Positions 40,378 to 48,511 of a stretch of DNA of 49,720 nt are shown one piece after another. Each line of letters starts with the position of its first letter. Position 1 is the first letter of the stretch. The notes below the pieces were generated by a model, which saw nothing but the letters and a program-made list of their open reading frames with translations, ran no database searches and was not told the DNA's origin. The translations under genes and the position numbers were made by a program. Source of the stretch: Candidatus Latescibacterota bacterium (GTDB lineage: Bacteria > Latescibacterota > UBA2968); contig JAJEDY010000070.1 in assembly GCA_022821275.1 (NCBI GenBank), forward strand, positions 1 to 49,720, given 5' to 3'.

Positions 40378-41628
40378 ATGCCCGCACACCCGGTTCGACA
40401 ATTGACGATGTCACATTCTGGACTCACCCGCAGCGTTCGATTGTATCCGATTTATGCCCCCTTAACGCAGGCATATTTCTGGTTGCCCGTCTTTTTTCTC
40501 TATTTTAACCAGCACATGCCCATTGAGCAGGTGCTGCGTCTCGAAGCCATTTATTATGTCGCCGTTGTTATTCTCGAAGTGCCCTCCGGGTATTTGTCCG
40601 ATACCCTGGGTCGTCGTCTGACCCTTCTGATCTCTGCCGTTTCAGCGATCTTTGCGTATGCTCTCTTTTTTTTAGGTGATTCTTTTGATGTTTTTGTTCT
40701 GGCGCAAATTGGGTTGGCTGCAAGTATGGCCTTTCGATCTGGCACGGATACGTCGTTTCACTACGATCTGCTCAAATGTTTGGGACGGGAAGACGCCTAT
40801 CCCCAACGCGAAGCGCGCATTACGCGCAATGTTTTTATTGCTTCAGCAGGTGCCGCGCTTCTTGGAGGTGTAGGCTCCATCTATGCTTTGCGCGTTGCTT
40901 ATGGCTTGTCTTTGTTGGCGGCGTGCGTGGCTTTTGCGCTGGTTTTGTTATTTGCCGAACCCGACCGAGAGATTAACCCTGCGCTCAGGAGACAGGCTTC
41001 GGGATTTTTTTTGCAGATTCGCGCCTGTCTCGCGTATCTCAGACAACCCGTACTCGGGTGGTTGATGTTGTTTTCCGTTTTTATGACGGTTGTCAACCAT
41101 ATCCCTTATGAATTTTATCAACCCTATATCCAGTTGCTTGGCGCCCAGGCTTCCACCCCGTTGCTTACGGGTTTGCACACGGCACTGACGATGGGTATTG
41201 CCGCGTGGTTTGCAAGACAGAGTATTCGTCTGCGCGATCATCTCGGTACCCGGTCGGCTCTTATGCTCAGTGCAGGGGTGCAGGTTGTTCTCATTTCAAT
41301 GATGGGGTTCTTTTTTCACCCCGTTGTTGCGCTTCTGTTGGCTTTCCGATCTGTCCCGCGCGCGCTTATGATTGCGCCTCTCAATGCGGCGACTGTGCCG
41401 CGTTTGCAACAACATCATCGCGCGACGTATCTTTCGATTCAGAGTCTGATTGGGCGTTTGTCATTTTCGCTTTGTCTCGTTCTTCTCGCTGGTGTTTCTG
41501 AAGGTCCGGATGTTGCACTGTCGCATACGCTTTTGCACTGCGCGGTCTTTGCCATTGCGGGGTGTGTCGTCCTCGCCGTTATCGCACTGATGATTCCCAG
41601 GTCGCGGTGGCGGTTGACTCCTGAATAG
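40378..41628 (+). CDS. MFS transporter
   Basis: A 416-residue major-facilitator protein with about 12 predicted transmembrane helices. Motif A is GYLSDTLGRRLTLL near residue 73 in the loop between helices 2 and 3, and FARQSIRLRDHLGTR lies near the middle. No recognisable substrate signature is seen. The start is uncertain: an ATG at 40378 or at 40408 (10 codons later), neither with a good ribosome site. It ends 6 bases before the sulfatase start, so the two could be co-transcribed, as for uptake of a sulfated or processed compound. Confidence 0.85.
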   Translation: MPAHPVRQLTMSHSGLTRSVRLYPIYAPLTQAYFWLPVFFLYFNQHMPIEQVLRLEAIYYVAVVILEVPSGYLSDTLGRRLTLLISAVSAIFAYALFFLGDSFDVFVLAQIGLAASMAFRSGTDTSFHYDLLKCLGREDAYPQREARITRNVFIASAGAALLGGVGSIYALRVAYGLSLLAACVAFALVLLFAEPDREINPALRRQASGFFLQIRACLAYLRQPVLGWLMLFSVFMTVVNHIPYEFYQPYIQLLGAQASTPLLTGLHTALTMGIAAWFARQSIRLRDHLGTRSALMLSAGVQVVLISMMGFFFHPVVALLLAFRSVPRALMIAPLNAATVPRLQQHHRATYLSIQSLIGRLSFSLCLVLLAGVSEGPDVALSHTLLHCAVFAIAGCVVLAVIALMIPRSRWRLTPE

Positions 41629-41634
41629 GATTTA

Positions 41635-43086
41635 ATGATGAACTCATTTCTTAGAAAACCGAATTTGTTATTTATTTTTACGGATCAACAGCGCGCAGAT
41701 ACGATGCGGTGTTATGGCAATGATCATATTGATACGCCGCATCTCAATGCGCTTGCGGATAAGAGTTTTGTTTTTGAGAATGCCTATGTCAGCCAGCCCG
41801 TGTGCAGTCCCTCGCGCGCTACGATGTTGTGCGGTCTCTACCCGCATACCGCGCGGGTGCCGGCGTGCAATGTGCCGTTGCCTCGAGATGTGCAAACCAT
41901 TGCGGAGATGGTGTCTTCCGATTATCGCTGTTGTTATAATGGCAAGTGGCATCTGGGCGATGAAATTTTTCCGCAGCACGGTTTTTCCGAATGGGTTGGC
42001 ACCGAGGATTCGTACCGTCGTTTTTTTTCGAGTTCCGAACGCCACGCATACCGCAGTGCCTACCATCACTTTCTCGTGGATAATGGTTTTGAACCCGATT
42101 CCGAATCCGAAGGTCAGGGCGTTTTTTCCCGCCATGTTGAAGCGAGTATGGATGAACCGTTTACCAAAGCGTCTTTTCAGGGTGACCGCGCTGCCGAATT
42201 TATACGCGCGCGTGGCGACCAGCCCTTTGTGCTGGCGGTGTCTTATCTGGAACCTCATCCACCGCATACCGGGCCATTAAACGATTATTACGATCCTTCA
42301 GAACTTCCCGTTGGTCCCGCGTTTCGCCAGAAGCCGCCAGCCAATGCGTCTCTTCTCAATCGCGTTTTGTCCGCTTATTATATGGAGTCCGAAGAATACG
42401 GTTACGATCTTCGCACAGATGAAGGCTGGCGCGCTGTTCGCGCGCGCTATTATGGCAATGTTACGTTGATCGATCGCTCTGTTGGCAAGATTCTTGCTGC
42501 GCTTGAGGATAGCGGGCAGGCGGATAATACGATTATTGTGTTTACCAGTGATCACGGCGAGATGGTGGGCGATCACGGTATTTTGGGCAAGACGGTTTTA
42601 TACGAGGAGTCCGTTAAGGTGCCGCTTCTCATTCACGTGCCCTATTTGTCCAATCAGCAGCGTATGATCGGGGGGAATATTTCACATATTGATCTTGTAC
42701 CCACGCTTCTGGATTTGATGGGTGAATCGATTCCCGATCATCTGCAAGGCGAGAGCCGCGTGTCTGTGCTAAATGGGGGTGCAACACTATCGGAGAATGA
42801 TGTTTTTATTCAGTGGAACCGCAATGACGGACATCCACGTCCAGGTGAGGCCGAGGTCAATCCCGCTATGAGTACGCCCTGGCGATCTGTTATTTCCGCT
42901 GACCGCTGGAAACTCAATCTCAGCGCGCACGATCAGTGTGAACTCTACGATCTGAACGCTGATCCATGTGAGACTGTCAATTATTTTGACGATCCCAAAT
43001 GCCGGGACCGCATCCAGGACCTGGCTGACCGTATTCGGCAATGGCAGATACGGACGGATGATAGAGTTCCGTTGCCTGAGGTTTAG
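41635..43086 (+). CDS. Sulfatase (arylsulfatase family)
   Basis: A 483-residue sulfatase. LLFIFTDQQR near residue 11 supplies metal binding, CSPSR at 57-61 is the formylglycine motif (Cys type), and FTSDHGEMVGDHG near 302 holds the second metal Asp and His. A second ATG 3 bases downstream is equally usable; AGGAT precedes both. No signal peptide is visible. It forms the head of a run with PhyH and 2-hydroxyacid dehydrogenase genes, which suggests desulfation then oxidation of one compound. It differs from the sulfatase at 183 in the motif (S versus T) and in length. Confidence 0.92.
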   Translation: MMNSFLRKPNLLFIFTDQQRADTMRCYGNDHIDTPHLNALADKSFVFENAYVSQPVCSPSRATMLCGLYPHTARVPACNVPLPRDVQTIAEMVSSDYRCCYNGKWHLGDEIFPQHGFSEWVGTEDSYRRFFSSSERHAYRSAYHHFLVDNGFEPDSESEGQGVFSRHVEASMDEPFTKASFQGDRAAEFIRARGDQPFVLAVSYLEPHPPHTGPLNDYYDPSELPVGPAFRQKPPANASLLNRVLSAYYMESEEYGYDLRTDEGWRAVRARYYGNVTLIDRSVGKILAALEDSGQADNTIIVFTSDHGEMVGDHGILGKTVLYEESVKVPLLIHVPYLSNQQRMIGGNISHIDLVPTLLDLMGESIPDHLQGESRVSVLNGGATLSENDVFIQWNRNDGHPRPGEAEVNPAMSTPWRSVISADRWKLNLSAHDQCELYDLNADPCETVNYFDDPKCRDRIQDLADRIRQWQIRTDDRVPLPEV

Positions 43087-43099
43087 AAGGAGGATTGCC

Positions 43100-43954
43100 T
43101 TGTTAAATTCCAAGCGAGAACAATTTGCCCGCGATGGGTTCTATGTGTTTGAGAATATTCTCGATTCTGTTCTGGTGGATCGATTGCAGCGCTTTAGCGA
43201 TGATGTGCTTTCCGAACAGGAGCCAGAGCATTTTGAGATGCATCGCACGACTGGGAGTATGGTCATGATCGATTGGGCTATGGCGTATCAATATCAGGTT
43301 ATGGCTGAACTCATCGCCCATCCCAATGCGCTCAAAGCGTTAAAACAGCTCGGGTTTGATGAACCAAAGTTTGGACATGGACGCATTATTAGCAAGCCGC
43401 CGCATAGTCCACCGCTGTTCTGGCATGAAGATGGTCGTTTTTGGGATGATCCAGTGAGCTATACGACGCAGCCCATTCAGTGTTTTTTGATGTATTATCT
43501 GACCGATACGATGCCTCAAAATGGGTGTTTGCGAGTGGTCCCGGGTTCGCATCTCAAACGTCATGCCTTACACGACGAGATTTCTCCGAGCCATACAGAT
43601 GAACTCAGAACATTTGCCAATCCGGATGATCCGGGGTTTTCGCGGGTGGATGACGAGATCGATGTTCCTGTGAAAGCCGGCGATCTCGTGATGGGTTATG
43701 GCAGCCTGTTGCACGCTTCGCATGCGAATCAGACAGATCAGCGCAGGACTGTGCTCACGATGTGGTACTATCCAGACTTTGTCGCTTTGCCGGAGCGCAC
43801 GCAGGCTACGGTCGCTCTGGCAGAAGGTAATAATAGTGATGCTGTGTCATCGTCTGAAGAGATGCAGGCGCTGATGGAGCCGCTCAGAATCGCGTATGAT
43901 GGCGAGGCAGAGCCTATAGAGATACAGTGGATACCTGGTGAGGAACTGAAGTGA
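43100..43954 (+). CDS. PhyH-family Fe(II)/2-oxoglutarate dioxygenase, TTG start
   Basis: A 284-residue PhyH protein. H-x-D is HED at 109-111 (FWHEDGRF), and the distal His is at 205 or 208 in LLHASHANQ. LRVVPGSHLKRH follows the family pattern. The start is a TTG at 43100: AAGGAGG at 43087-43093 sits 6 bases before it and 1 base after the sulfatase stop, while in-frame starts further upstream lie inside the sulfatase. It probably hydroxylates the product of the sulfatase. The 2-hydroxyacid dehydrogenase follows by 30 bases. Confidence 0.85.
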   Translation: MLNSKREQFARDGFYVFENILDSVLVDRLQRFSDDVLSEQEPEHFEMHRTTGSMVMIDWAMAYQYQVMAELIAHPNALKALKQLGFDEPKFGHGRIISKPPHSPPLFWHEDGRFWDDPVSYTTQPIQCFLMYYLTDTMPQNGCLRVVPGSHLKRHALHDEISPSHTDELRTFANPDDPGFSRVDDEIDVPVKAGDLVMGYGSLLHASHANQTDQRRTVLTMWYYPDFVALPERTQATVALAEGNNSDAVSSSEEMQALMEPLRIAYDGEAEPIEIQWIPGEELK

Positions 43955-43984
43955 GAAAATGCCCAATTCGAAAAGAGGTTAGTT

Positions 43985-45022
43985 ATGCCAAAAGTCCTTC
44001 TCGCGTCTAATAAGCGCATCCGCGATAACTATTTTCCGCCGGAGGAACTCGTCCGCCTTGAGACTTTCGCCACATGGGATTGGTTTGAGTGCGAGGGGGG
44101 CGGTATTTACGAGGCTCATCATGACTCTGAAACTGTCGCACGTTTGGTTGATAGCATTGGGGATGTGGATGCTGTTATCGTGTGCCACGGGTGCCCCACG
44201 ATTGATGCTGAGGTGATGGATCATGCGCCAAATTTGAAATTGGTTGGCGAATTGGAGGGCGACCGTTTTGCCGCGCGCATTGATCTCAATGCTGCCTGGG
44301 AACGCGGTATCCGCACGGTTGATACGACTCAGGGATCGTCTTATCCGGTTGCCGAATGGGCGCTCGCGCTTATTCTTATTGCGCTGCGCAATGCGGGGGC
44401 GGCTTTTCGCAGCATTATTGCTGGCGATACCATTGGTGCTAAAAATCGCGATATGCGGGGCATGTTATTCGGCAAGCGCGTCGGTCTTGTTGGATGTGGT
44501 CACATGGGCCGCCGTCTGATTTCTTTTTTGCGTCCTTTTAATACGGATATCTGGGTTTGTGATCCGTATTTGTCCCGCGATATTGCCGAGATTGTGGGTT
44601 TTACGCAGACGTCGATGGATAAGGTTTTTTCAGAGTGCGATGTTATTGTCTGTGTTGCCCCGCTTACACCGCGCACCAGAGGTATGATTGGGAAACGCGA
44701 ACTCGATCTCATCCCGTCCGGGTCGGCTTTTGTCAATGTTTCGCGTGGCGCGATTGTCGATTCCAATGCATTAATCGAACGCCTTAAGCGAGGTGATATT
44801 ACCGCGGGTCTCGAGGTTTTTGATCCGGAACCTATTCCTCCCGATAGTGAGATTATTCACCTTCCCAATGTGTTTTTAAGCCCGCATTTTTCGGGCTATA
44901 CGGGCGATGATTATCCTCCCTTTTTCAAACTTATGGTCGATGAACTCGATCGCTTTTTTCAGGGCCACGAGACGTGGTTTGACCTCACGCCACAATCGCA
45001 GGCCAATCGCAGAGGCGACTGA
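43985..45022 (+). CDS. D-isomer-specific 2-hydroxyacid dehydrogenase
   Basis: A 345-residue enzyme. VGLVGCGHMGRR at 166-177 is the NAD loop. The active-site residues are Arg254 (NVSRGAIVD), Glu282 (DPEPIP) and His301 (LSPHFSG). This is the 2-hydroxyacid dehydrogenase family (glyoxylate or phosphoglycerate dehydrogenase-like), without a C-terminal regulatory domain. AGAGGTTAG precedes the ATG. It probably completes the sulfatase-PhyH module by oxidising or reducing the resulting hydroxyacid. Substrate unknown. Confidence 0.9.
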   Translation: MPKVLLASNKRIRDNYFPPEELVRLETFATWDWFECEGGGIYEAHHDSETVARLVDSIGDVDAVIVCHGCPTIDAEVMDHAPNLKLVGELEGDRFAARIDLNAAWERGIRTVDTTQGSSYPVAEWALALILIALRNAGAAFRSIIAGDTIGAKNRDMRGMLFGKRVGLVGCGHMGRRLISFLRPFNTDIWVCDPYLSRDIAEIVGFTQTSMDKVFSECDVIVCVAPLTPRTRGMIGKRELDLIPSGSAFVNVSRGAIVDSNALIERLKRGDITAGLEVFDPEPIPPDSEIIHLPNVFLSPHFSGYTGDDYPPFFKLMVDELDRFFQGHETWFDLTPQSQANRRGD

Positions 45023-45079
45023 TTCCTTTTCAAGTTTCATGTTTTGGGTATATTTAAATCAACTATATCGGGAGACATT

Positions 45080-45466
45080 ATGTTTCGCCTCTTTCTCACA
45101 GCTTTCTGCGGCATTTTGATGGCTTGTCAGAATTCGCCAGAGCAGAAAGCCGAACCCCCTCAGCGCCCGCAGTTTGCCGCGGCAGATATTGAAAGGGGGA
45201 AGGCTCTTTACACGAAATACGGGTGCGCGGTTTGCCATGGTCGCAATGGCCACGGCAATGGACAGATCGCGCGTACTCTGAATCCAAGGCCCCGCGATTT
45301 TCACGATCCCAAGGTTTATAAATACGGGCGTTCGATTGAGGCTGTTTCGCGTACGATCCTCAAGGGCGCACTCAATGAACGGGGCATGGGTATGCCCGGC
45401 TATCCCCAGATCCCGGAAGAAGAACGCAGAATTATTTCCATTTATATTGTTTCGCTACAGAAATGA
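45080..45466 (+). CDS. Cytochrome c lipoprotein
   Basis: A 128-residue c-type cytochrome. The lipobox LMAC places Cys16, so it is anchored to a membrane. The haem motif is CAVCH at 49-53, and the Met ligand is likely in GMGMPGYPQI near 103-106. GGGAG precedes the ATG at 45080; an upstream in-frame start has no such site. It overlaps the PCu(A)C gene by 4 bases (ATGA) and opens a run of copper-delivery genes, so it probably carries electrons to or near a terminal oxidase. Confidence 0.88.
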   Translation: MFRLFLTAFCGILMACQNSPEQKAEPPQRPQFAAADIERGKALYTKYGCAVCHGRNGHGNGQIARTLNPRPRDFHDPKVYKYGRSIEAVSRTILKGALNERGMGMPGYPQIPEEERRIISIYIVSLQK

Positions 45467-45909
45467 GATTGTGTCTTTTTTTTATATTTTCCCTGATTCT
45501 GCTTGGGGTGGGATGCAGTGATCGAGATATTTCTTCTATCACCATTAAAAACGCGTGGGTGCGGCAGAATATTCCGCCACAGTCTGTGACGGCGGCTTAT
45601 TTGGCTATTCACAATGAGGGGATGGCGACTGCACTCATTTCTGCTTCTACACCTGCGGCTGAGGTCGCCGAGATTCACGTTATAACTACTGATGGCAATA
45701 TTATGCGTATGAAAAAAATTGACCGTTTGCCGATTCCAGAAGATGGTTCGGCTACTTTGCAGCCGGGGGGTAACCATCTTATGCTTATTGGGCTCAGACG
45801 CGATTTGGCTCCGGGCGATTCTATCGCGCTTACGCTCACTTTTGCAAATGGTTATACACAGACGCTTCGGGCACCTGTTGTTTCGTTTCGGGATGAAGGG
45901 CGCAGATGA
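45463..45909 (+). CDS. PCu(A)C-type periplasmic copper chaperone
   Basis: A 148-residue lipoprotein. The lipobox LGVGC places Cys18. The copper site is His72, Met83, His105 and Met107, giving exactly H-x10-M-x21-H-x-M. PCu(A)C proteins hand Cu(I) to SCO and the CuA site of cytochrome oxidase. It overlaps the cytochrome gene and the SCO gene by 4 bases each, so the three form one translationally coupled unit. No oxidase subunit genes are in the window. Confidence 0.9.
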   Translation: MRLCLFFIFSLILLGVGCSDRDISSITIKNAWVRQNIPPQSVTAAYLAIHNEGMATALISASTPAAEVAEIHVITTDGNIMRMKKIDRLPIPEDGSATLQPGGNHLMLIGLRRDLAPGDSIALTLTFANGYTQTLRAPVVSFRDEGRR

Positions 45910-46583
45910 ATACGATCCGCAGATGGACGCAGATGGGCGCAGATAAATGGCGAGAGATAATGGGGGGCTGGGGATTAGGGACTGGGGGCTGGAGAGGCTC
46001 TTTGTGCTTTGCACTTTGTAATTTACTGTTGCTATTTATGGCCTGTAAACCACTTGAGCGCGTGCCGCAGTCCGATCCCGATCTCACCCTTTCTGCCGAT
46101 CCCTATCCTTTTGGCGGCGATTTGACGCTTGTTGATCACGATGGCAATTCATTCCATTTGGCAGATCATCAGCGTCCGTTTCTTCTCTTTTTTGGCTATG
46201 CGAGTTGTCCCGATGCCTGTCCTCAAACGATGGCGCGGCTTGCGAGTGCTTATACGATTTTAGGCGAGGATGCACGCGATCTGAGGACGCTTTTTGTCAG
46301 TGTTGATCCCAAGCGCGATTCGCCCGAGATGCTCAAGTCTTATTTGTCGCATTTTGACGTGCCAGCCGTTGGTCTTACAGGGGTGCAGGATAGCATTGAC
46401 GCGGTGGTCAAACGCTATGCGGCTCATTATGAGATTGGTGAGCAGAATTCCGCGGCGGGGTATCTTATTGACCATTCCCTCTATACCTATCTCCTTGACC
46501 AGAACGGCGATTTGCGTTTCTTTTTTCGCCCGTCCCATACCGCCGAAGATATCGCAACTGTGGTTCGTCAATTGTCCAGGTAG
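45906..46583 (+). CDS. SCO1/SenC-family copper/thioredoxin-like protein
   Basis: A 225-residue protein. The core holds the copper-binding CPDAC at 101-105 and His190 (LIDHS), the SCO set. A lipobox FMAC gives Cys47. Residues 1-31, before the hydrophobic stretch, are encoded by a repeat-like sequence (see the separate repeat entry), so the real signal may start later at an internal Met or the repeat may have extended the n-region. The gene overlaps PCu(A)C by 4 bases. It would load copper into the CuA centre of a terminal oxidase. Confidence 0.88.
   Translation: MNTIRRWTQMGADKWREIMGGWGLGTGGWRGSLCFALCNLLLLFMACKPLERVPQSDPDLTLSADPYPFGGDLTLVDHDGNSFHLADHQRPFLLFFGYASCPDACPQTMARLASAYTILGEDARDLRTLFVSVDPKRDSPEMLKSYLSHFDVPAVGLTGVQDSIDAVVKRYAAHYEIGEQNSAAGYLIDHSLYTYLLDQNGDLRFFFRPSHTAEDIATVVRQLSR
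45915..45995. repeat. Dispersed repeat-like sequence inside the SCO gene start
   Basis: CGCAGATGGACGCAGATGGGCGCAGATAAATGG followed by GGGGGCTGGGGATTAGGGACTGGGGGCTGG consists of short tandem units (CGCAGATGG..., GGGGCTGGG...). Such strings are common dispersed intergenic repeats in some poorly cultured bacterial genomes, as I recall. Here they code for the first residues of the SCO protein (about residues 4-30), which is unusual for a conserved gene. Confidence 0.5.
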
Positions 46584-46600
46584 ATTTTGTGGTGATAAAA

Positions 46601-47722
46601 ATGACGCGAGACGGTCTTGATTCACCCTTCACAGAAGGAATCAAATATGCGGGATCTAAGTTGAAGCTTCTTCCGCATATTTTGCAACTGGTTAAGAGGG
46701 TTGATGCAAAGACGGTTTTGGATGGGTTTTCGGGTACGACGAGGGTGTCGCAGGCGTTCGCAAGGCTGGGTTATACGGTTGTTTGCAATGATATTGCGGT
46801 GTGGTCAAAGGTTTTTGGGACATGCTATTTGTTGAATAAGAAGAGGCGTGCGGATTACCAACCGCTTATCGATCATCTCAATGCGCTTTCGCCTGTGGAT
46901 GGGTGGTTCACGGAGCATTATGGCGGTCAACCCAATAACGGATGTGCGATACAGAGCGATGGGCGCAAGAGGCCGTGGCAGATCCACAATACCCGTAAAT
47001 TAGATGCGATTCGAGGGGAGATTGACGCGCTGAAGCTCGATTCGGTTGATGAGGCTGTGGCGCTTACGAGTCTGATTTTGGCGCTGGATCGCGTGGATAG
47101 CAGTTTGGGGCATTTTGTTTCTTATCTGAAGGACTGGTCACCTCGCTCTTATAAGGAGCTTGTGCTGAAGGTGCCGAATATTTTTCGGTCACTGGGGGAA
47201 CATCAGGTATTCCAGAGGGATATTTTTGATCTTGTTCCCGATATTTCCGTTGATCTGGCGTATTTTGATCCGCCTTATGGATCAAATAATGAGAAGATGC
47301 CGCCGTCGCGGGTGCGGTACGCTTCGTATTACCATGTGTGGACGAGTGTGATTTGCGCCGATAAACCGGCTCTTTTTGGGAGGTCCAATCGCCGTAGGGA
47401 TACGTCGGATTCTGTGGCGGCGTCTGTTTTTGAGGAGTTTCGGCGCGGTGATGGGGGGCGCTTTATTGCTGTTGAGGCGATTGAAAATCTGATTGCGGCG
47501 ACGCGCGCGCGGTGGATTATTCTGTCGTACAGTTCTGGCGGGCGGGCAACTGCCAGGGCTTTGAACGATGTGATGCGGCGCAATGGCGATCTGGTAGATG
47601 TGGTCGCGCTCAATTATAAGAAGAATGTGATGGCGGGGATGAAGTGGACGAATGAATGGTTGAGGGATGCAGAGCTACCAAACCGGGAATTTTTGTTTTT
47701 GCTCGAGAAGAAGGCGGTCTGA
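46601..47722 (+). CDS. D12-class DNA adenine methylase
   Basis: A 373-residue N6-adenine methyltransferase of the D12 (Dam-like) class. KYAGSKLKLL at 15-24 and DGFSGTTRVSQAF at 41-53 form the SAM motif, and DPPY at 223-226 is the catalytic motif. Residues from about 230 onward form the target-recognition part. The ATG at 46601 is chosen; a GTG 12 bases upstream is possible. No restriction endonuclease gene is adjacent, so it looks like an orphan methylase. It follows SCO by 17 bases and is close to lgt. Confidence 0.88.
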   Translation: MTRDGLDSPFTEGIKYAGSKLKLLPHILQLVKRVDAKTVLDGFSGTTRVSQAFARLGYTVVCNDIAVWSKVFGTCYLLNKKRRADYQPLIDHLNALSPVDGWFTEHYGGQPNNGCAIQSDGRKRPWQIHNTRKLDAIRGEIDALKLDSVDEAVALTSLILALDRVDSSLGHFVSYLKDWSPRSYKELVLKVPNIFRSLGEHQVFQRDIFDLVPDISVDLAYFDPPYGSNNEKMPPSRVRYASYYHVWTSVICADKPALFGRSNRRRDTSDSVAASVFEEFRRGDGGRFIAVEAIENLIAATRARWIILSYSSGGRATARALNDVMRRNGDLVDVVALNYKKNVMAGMKWTNEWLRDAELPNREFLFLLEKKAV

Positions 47723-47730
47723 TACATACT

Positions 47731-48477
47731 ATGTCTCCAATTCTCTTTGAATACGGTCCAATTCGCATCGGCGTTTATGGCGTGATGCTCGCGGTTGGTT
47801 TGATTTGTGCGTCGTGGGTGCTCAAACGCGAGTTTCGTCGTCGCGGGCTTGATCCCTCGCTGTCAGACCGCATTGCGTTTGCCGCTGTGATTGGCGGTAT
47901 TGTGGGCAGTAAAATTTTTCACGTTTTCGAGTATCCCCACGCTTTTGTGGCCGATCCTTTTGGTACGATTTTTTCCTCTGTGGGTTGGGCGTGGTATGGC
48001 GGGTTTTTGGGCGGGGCTGTGGCTGTGCTTTTCTGGCTTCGCCGGTATAACGCGCTTGATTGGCCCGCTGTGGATGCGATTGCGCCGGCTCTTGTGGTGG
48101 GGTACTTTTTTGGGCGGGGAGGATGTGAGCTTTCGGGCGATGGATGCTATGGGATTCCCACGGATTTGCCCTGGGGTATGGCTTATCCCAATGGTCTTGT
48201 GCCCACGCTCGATTTTGTGCATCCGACGCCGATTTACGAGATGATTCAGATGGTTTGTATTTTCGGGATTCTGTTGGCTCTGCGCGATCGTCTCAGGCCC
48301 GGTATGGTTTTTGGCCTTTATCTCGTTTTGATGGCTGTTGCCCGCTTTTTTGTCGAGTTTGTGCGTCTCACGCCCGAGGTTTTTATGGGGCTTACGGTGC
48401 ATCAATGGGTCAGTATTGGTCTCGTGGTTACAGGGTTTTATCTCATCAATCTGCACCGAAGAAGGCCGCAGAATTGA
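47731..48477 (+). CDS. lgt: Prolipoprotein diacylglyceryl transferase
   Basis: A 248-residue integral inner-membrane enzyme that transfers diacylglyceryl to the lipobox Cys of prolipoproteins. YFFGRGGCELSGDGCYG is the Lgt signature region and HPTPIYEM another conserved patch. RFFVEFVR lies near the C-terminus. About seven transmembrane helices are predicted. The ATG at 47731 is chosen because the family begins there (ILFEYGPIRIGVYG); an upstream in-frame start lies inside the methylase. The ribosome site is poor. The lipoproteins in this window would be its substrates. Confidence 0.92.
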   Translation: MSPILFEYGPIRIGVYGVMLAVGLICASWVLKREFRRRGLDPSLSDRIAFAAVIGGIVGSKIFHVFEYPHAFVADPFGTIFSSVGWAWYGGFLGGAVAVLFWLRRYNALDWPAVDAIAPALVVGYFFGRGGCELSGDGCYGIPTDLPWGMAYPNGLVPTLDFVHPTPIYEMIQMVCIFGILLALRDRLRPGMVFGLYLVLMAVARFFVEFVRLTPEVFMGLTVHQWVSIGLVVTGFYLINLHRRRPQN

Positions 48478-48511
48478 CAAAATTATGATCTCGGTTTATT
48501 TTTGAACTCAC

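Noticed and set aside
45442..46014. A minus-strand frame of about 190 codons over the PCu(A)C/SCO junction.
   Set aside because: Part of its translation is the repeat read on the other strand, a common false gene; the plus-strand genes have intact copper motifs.
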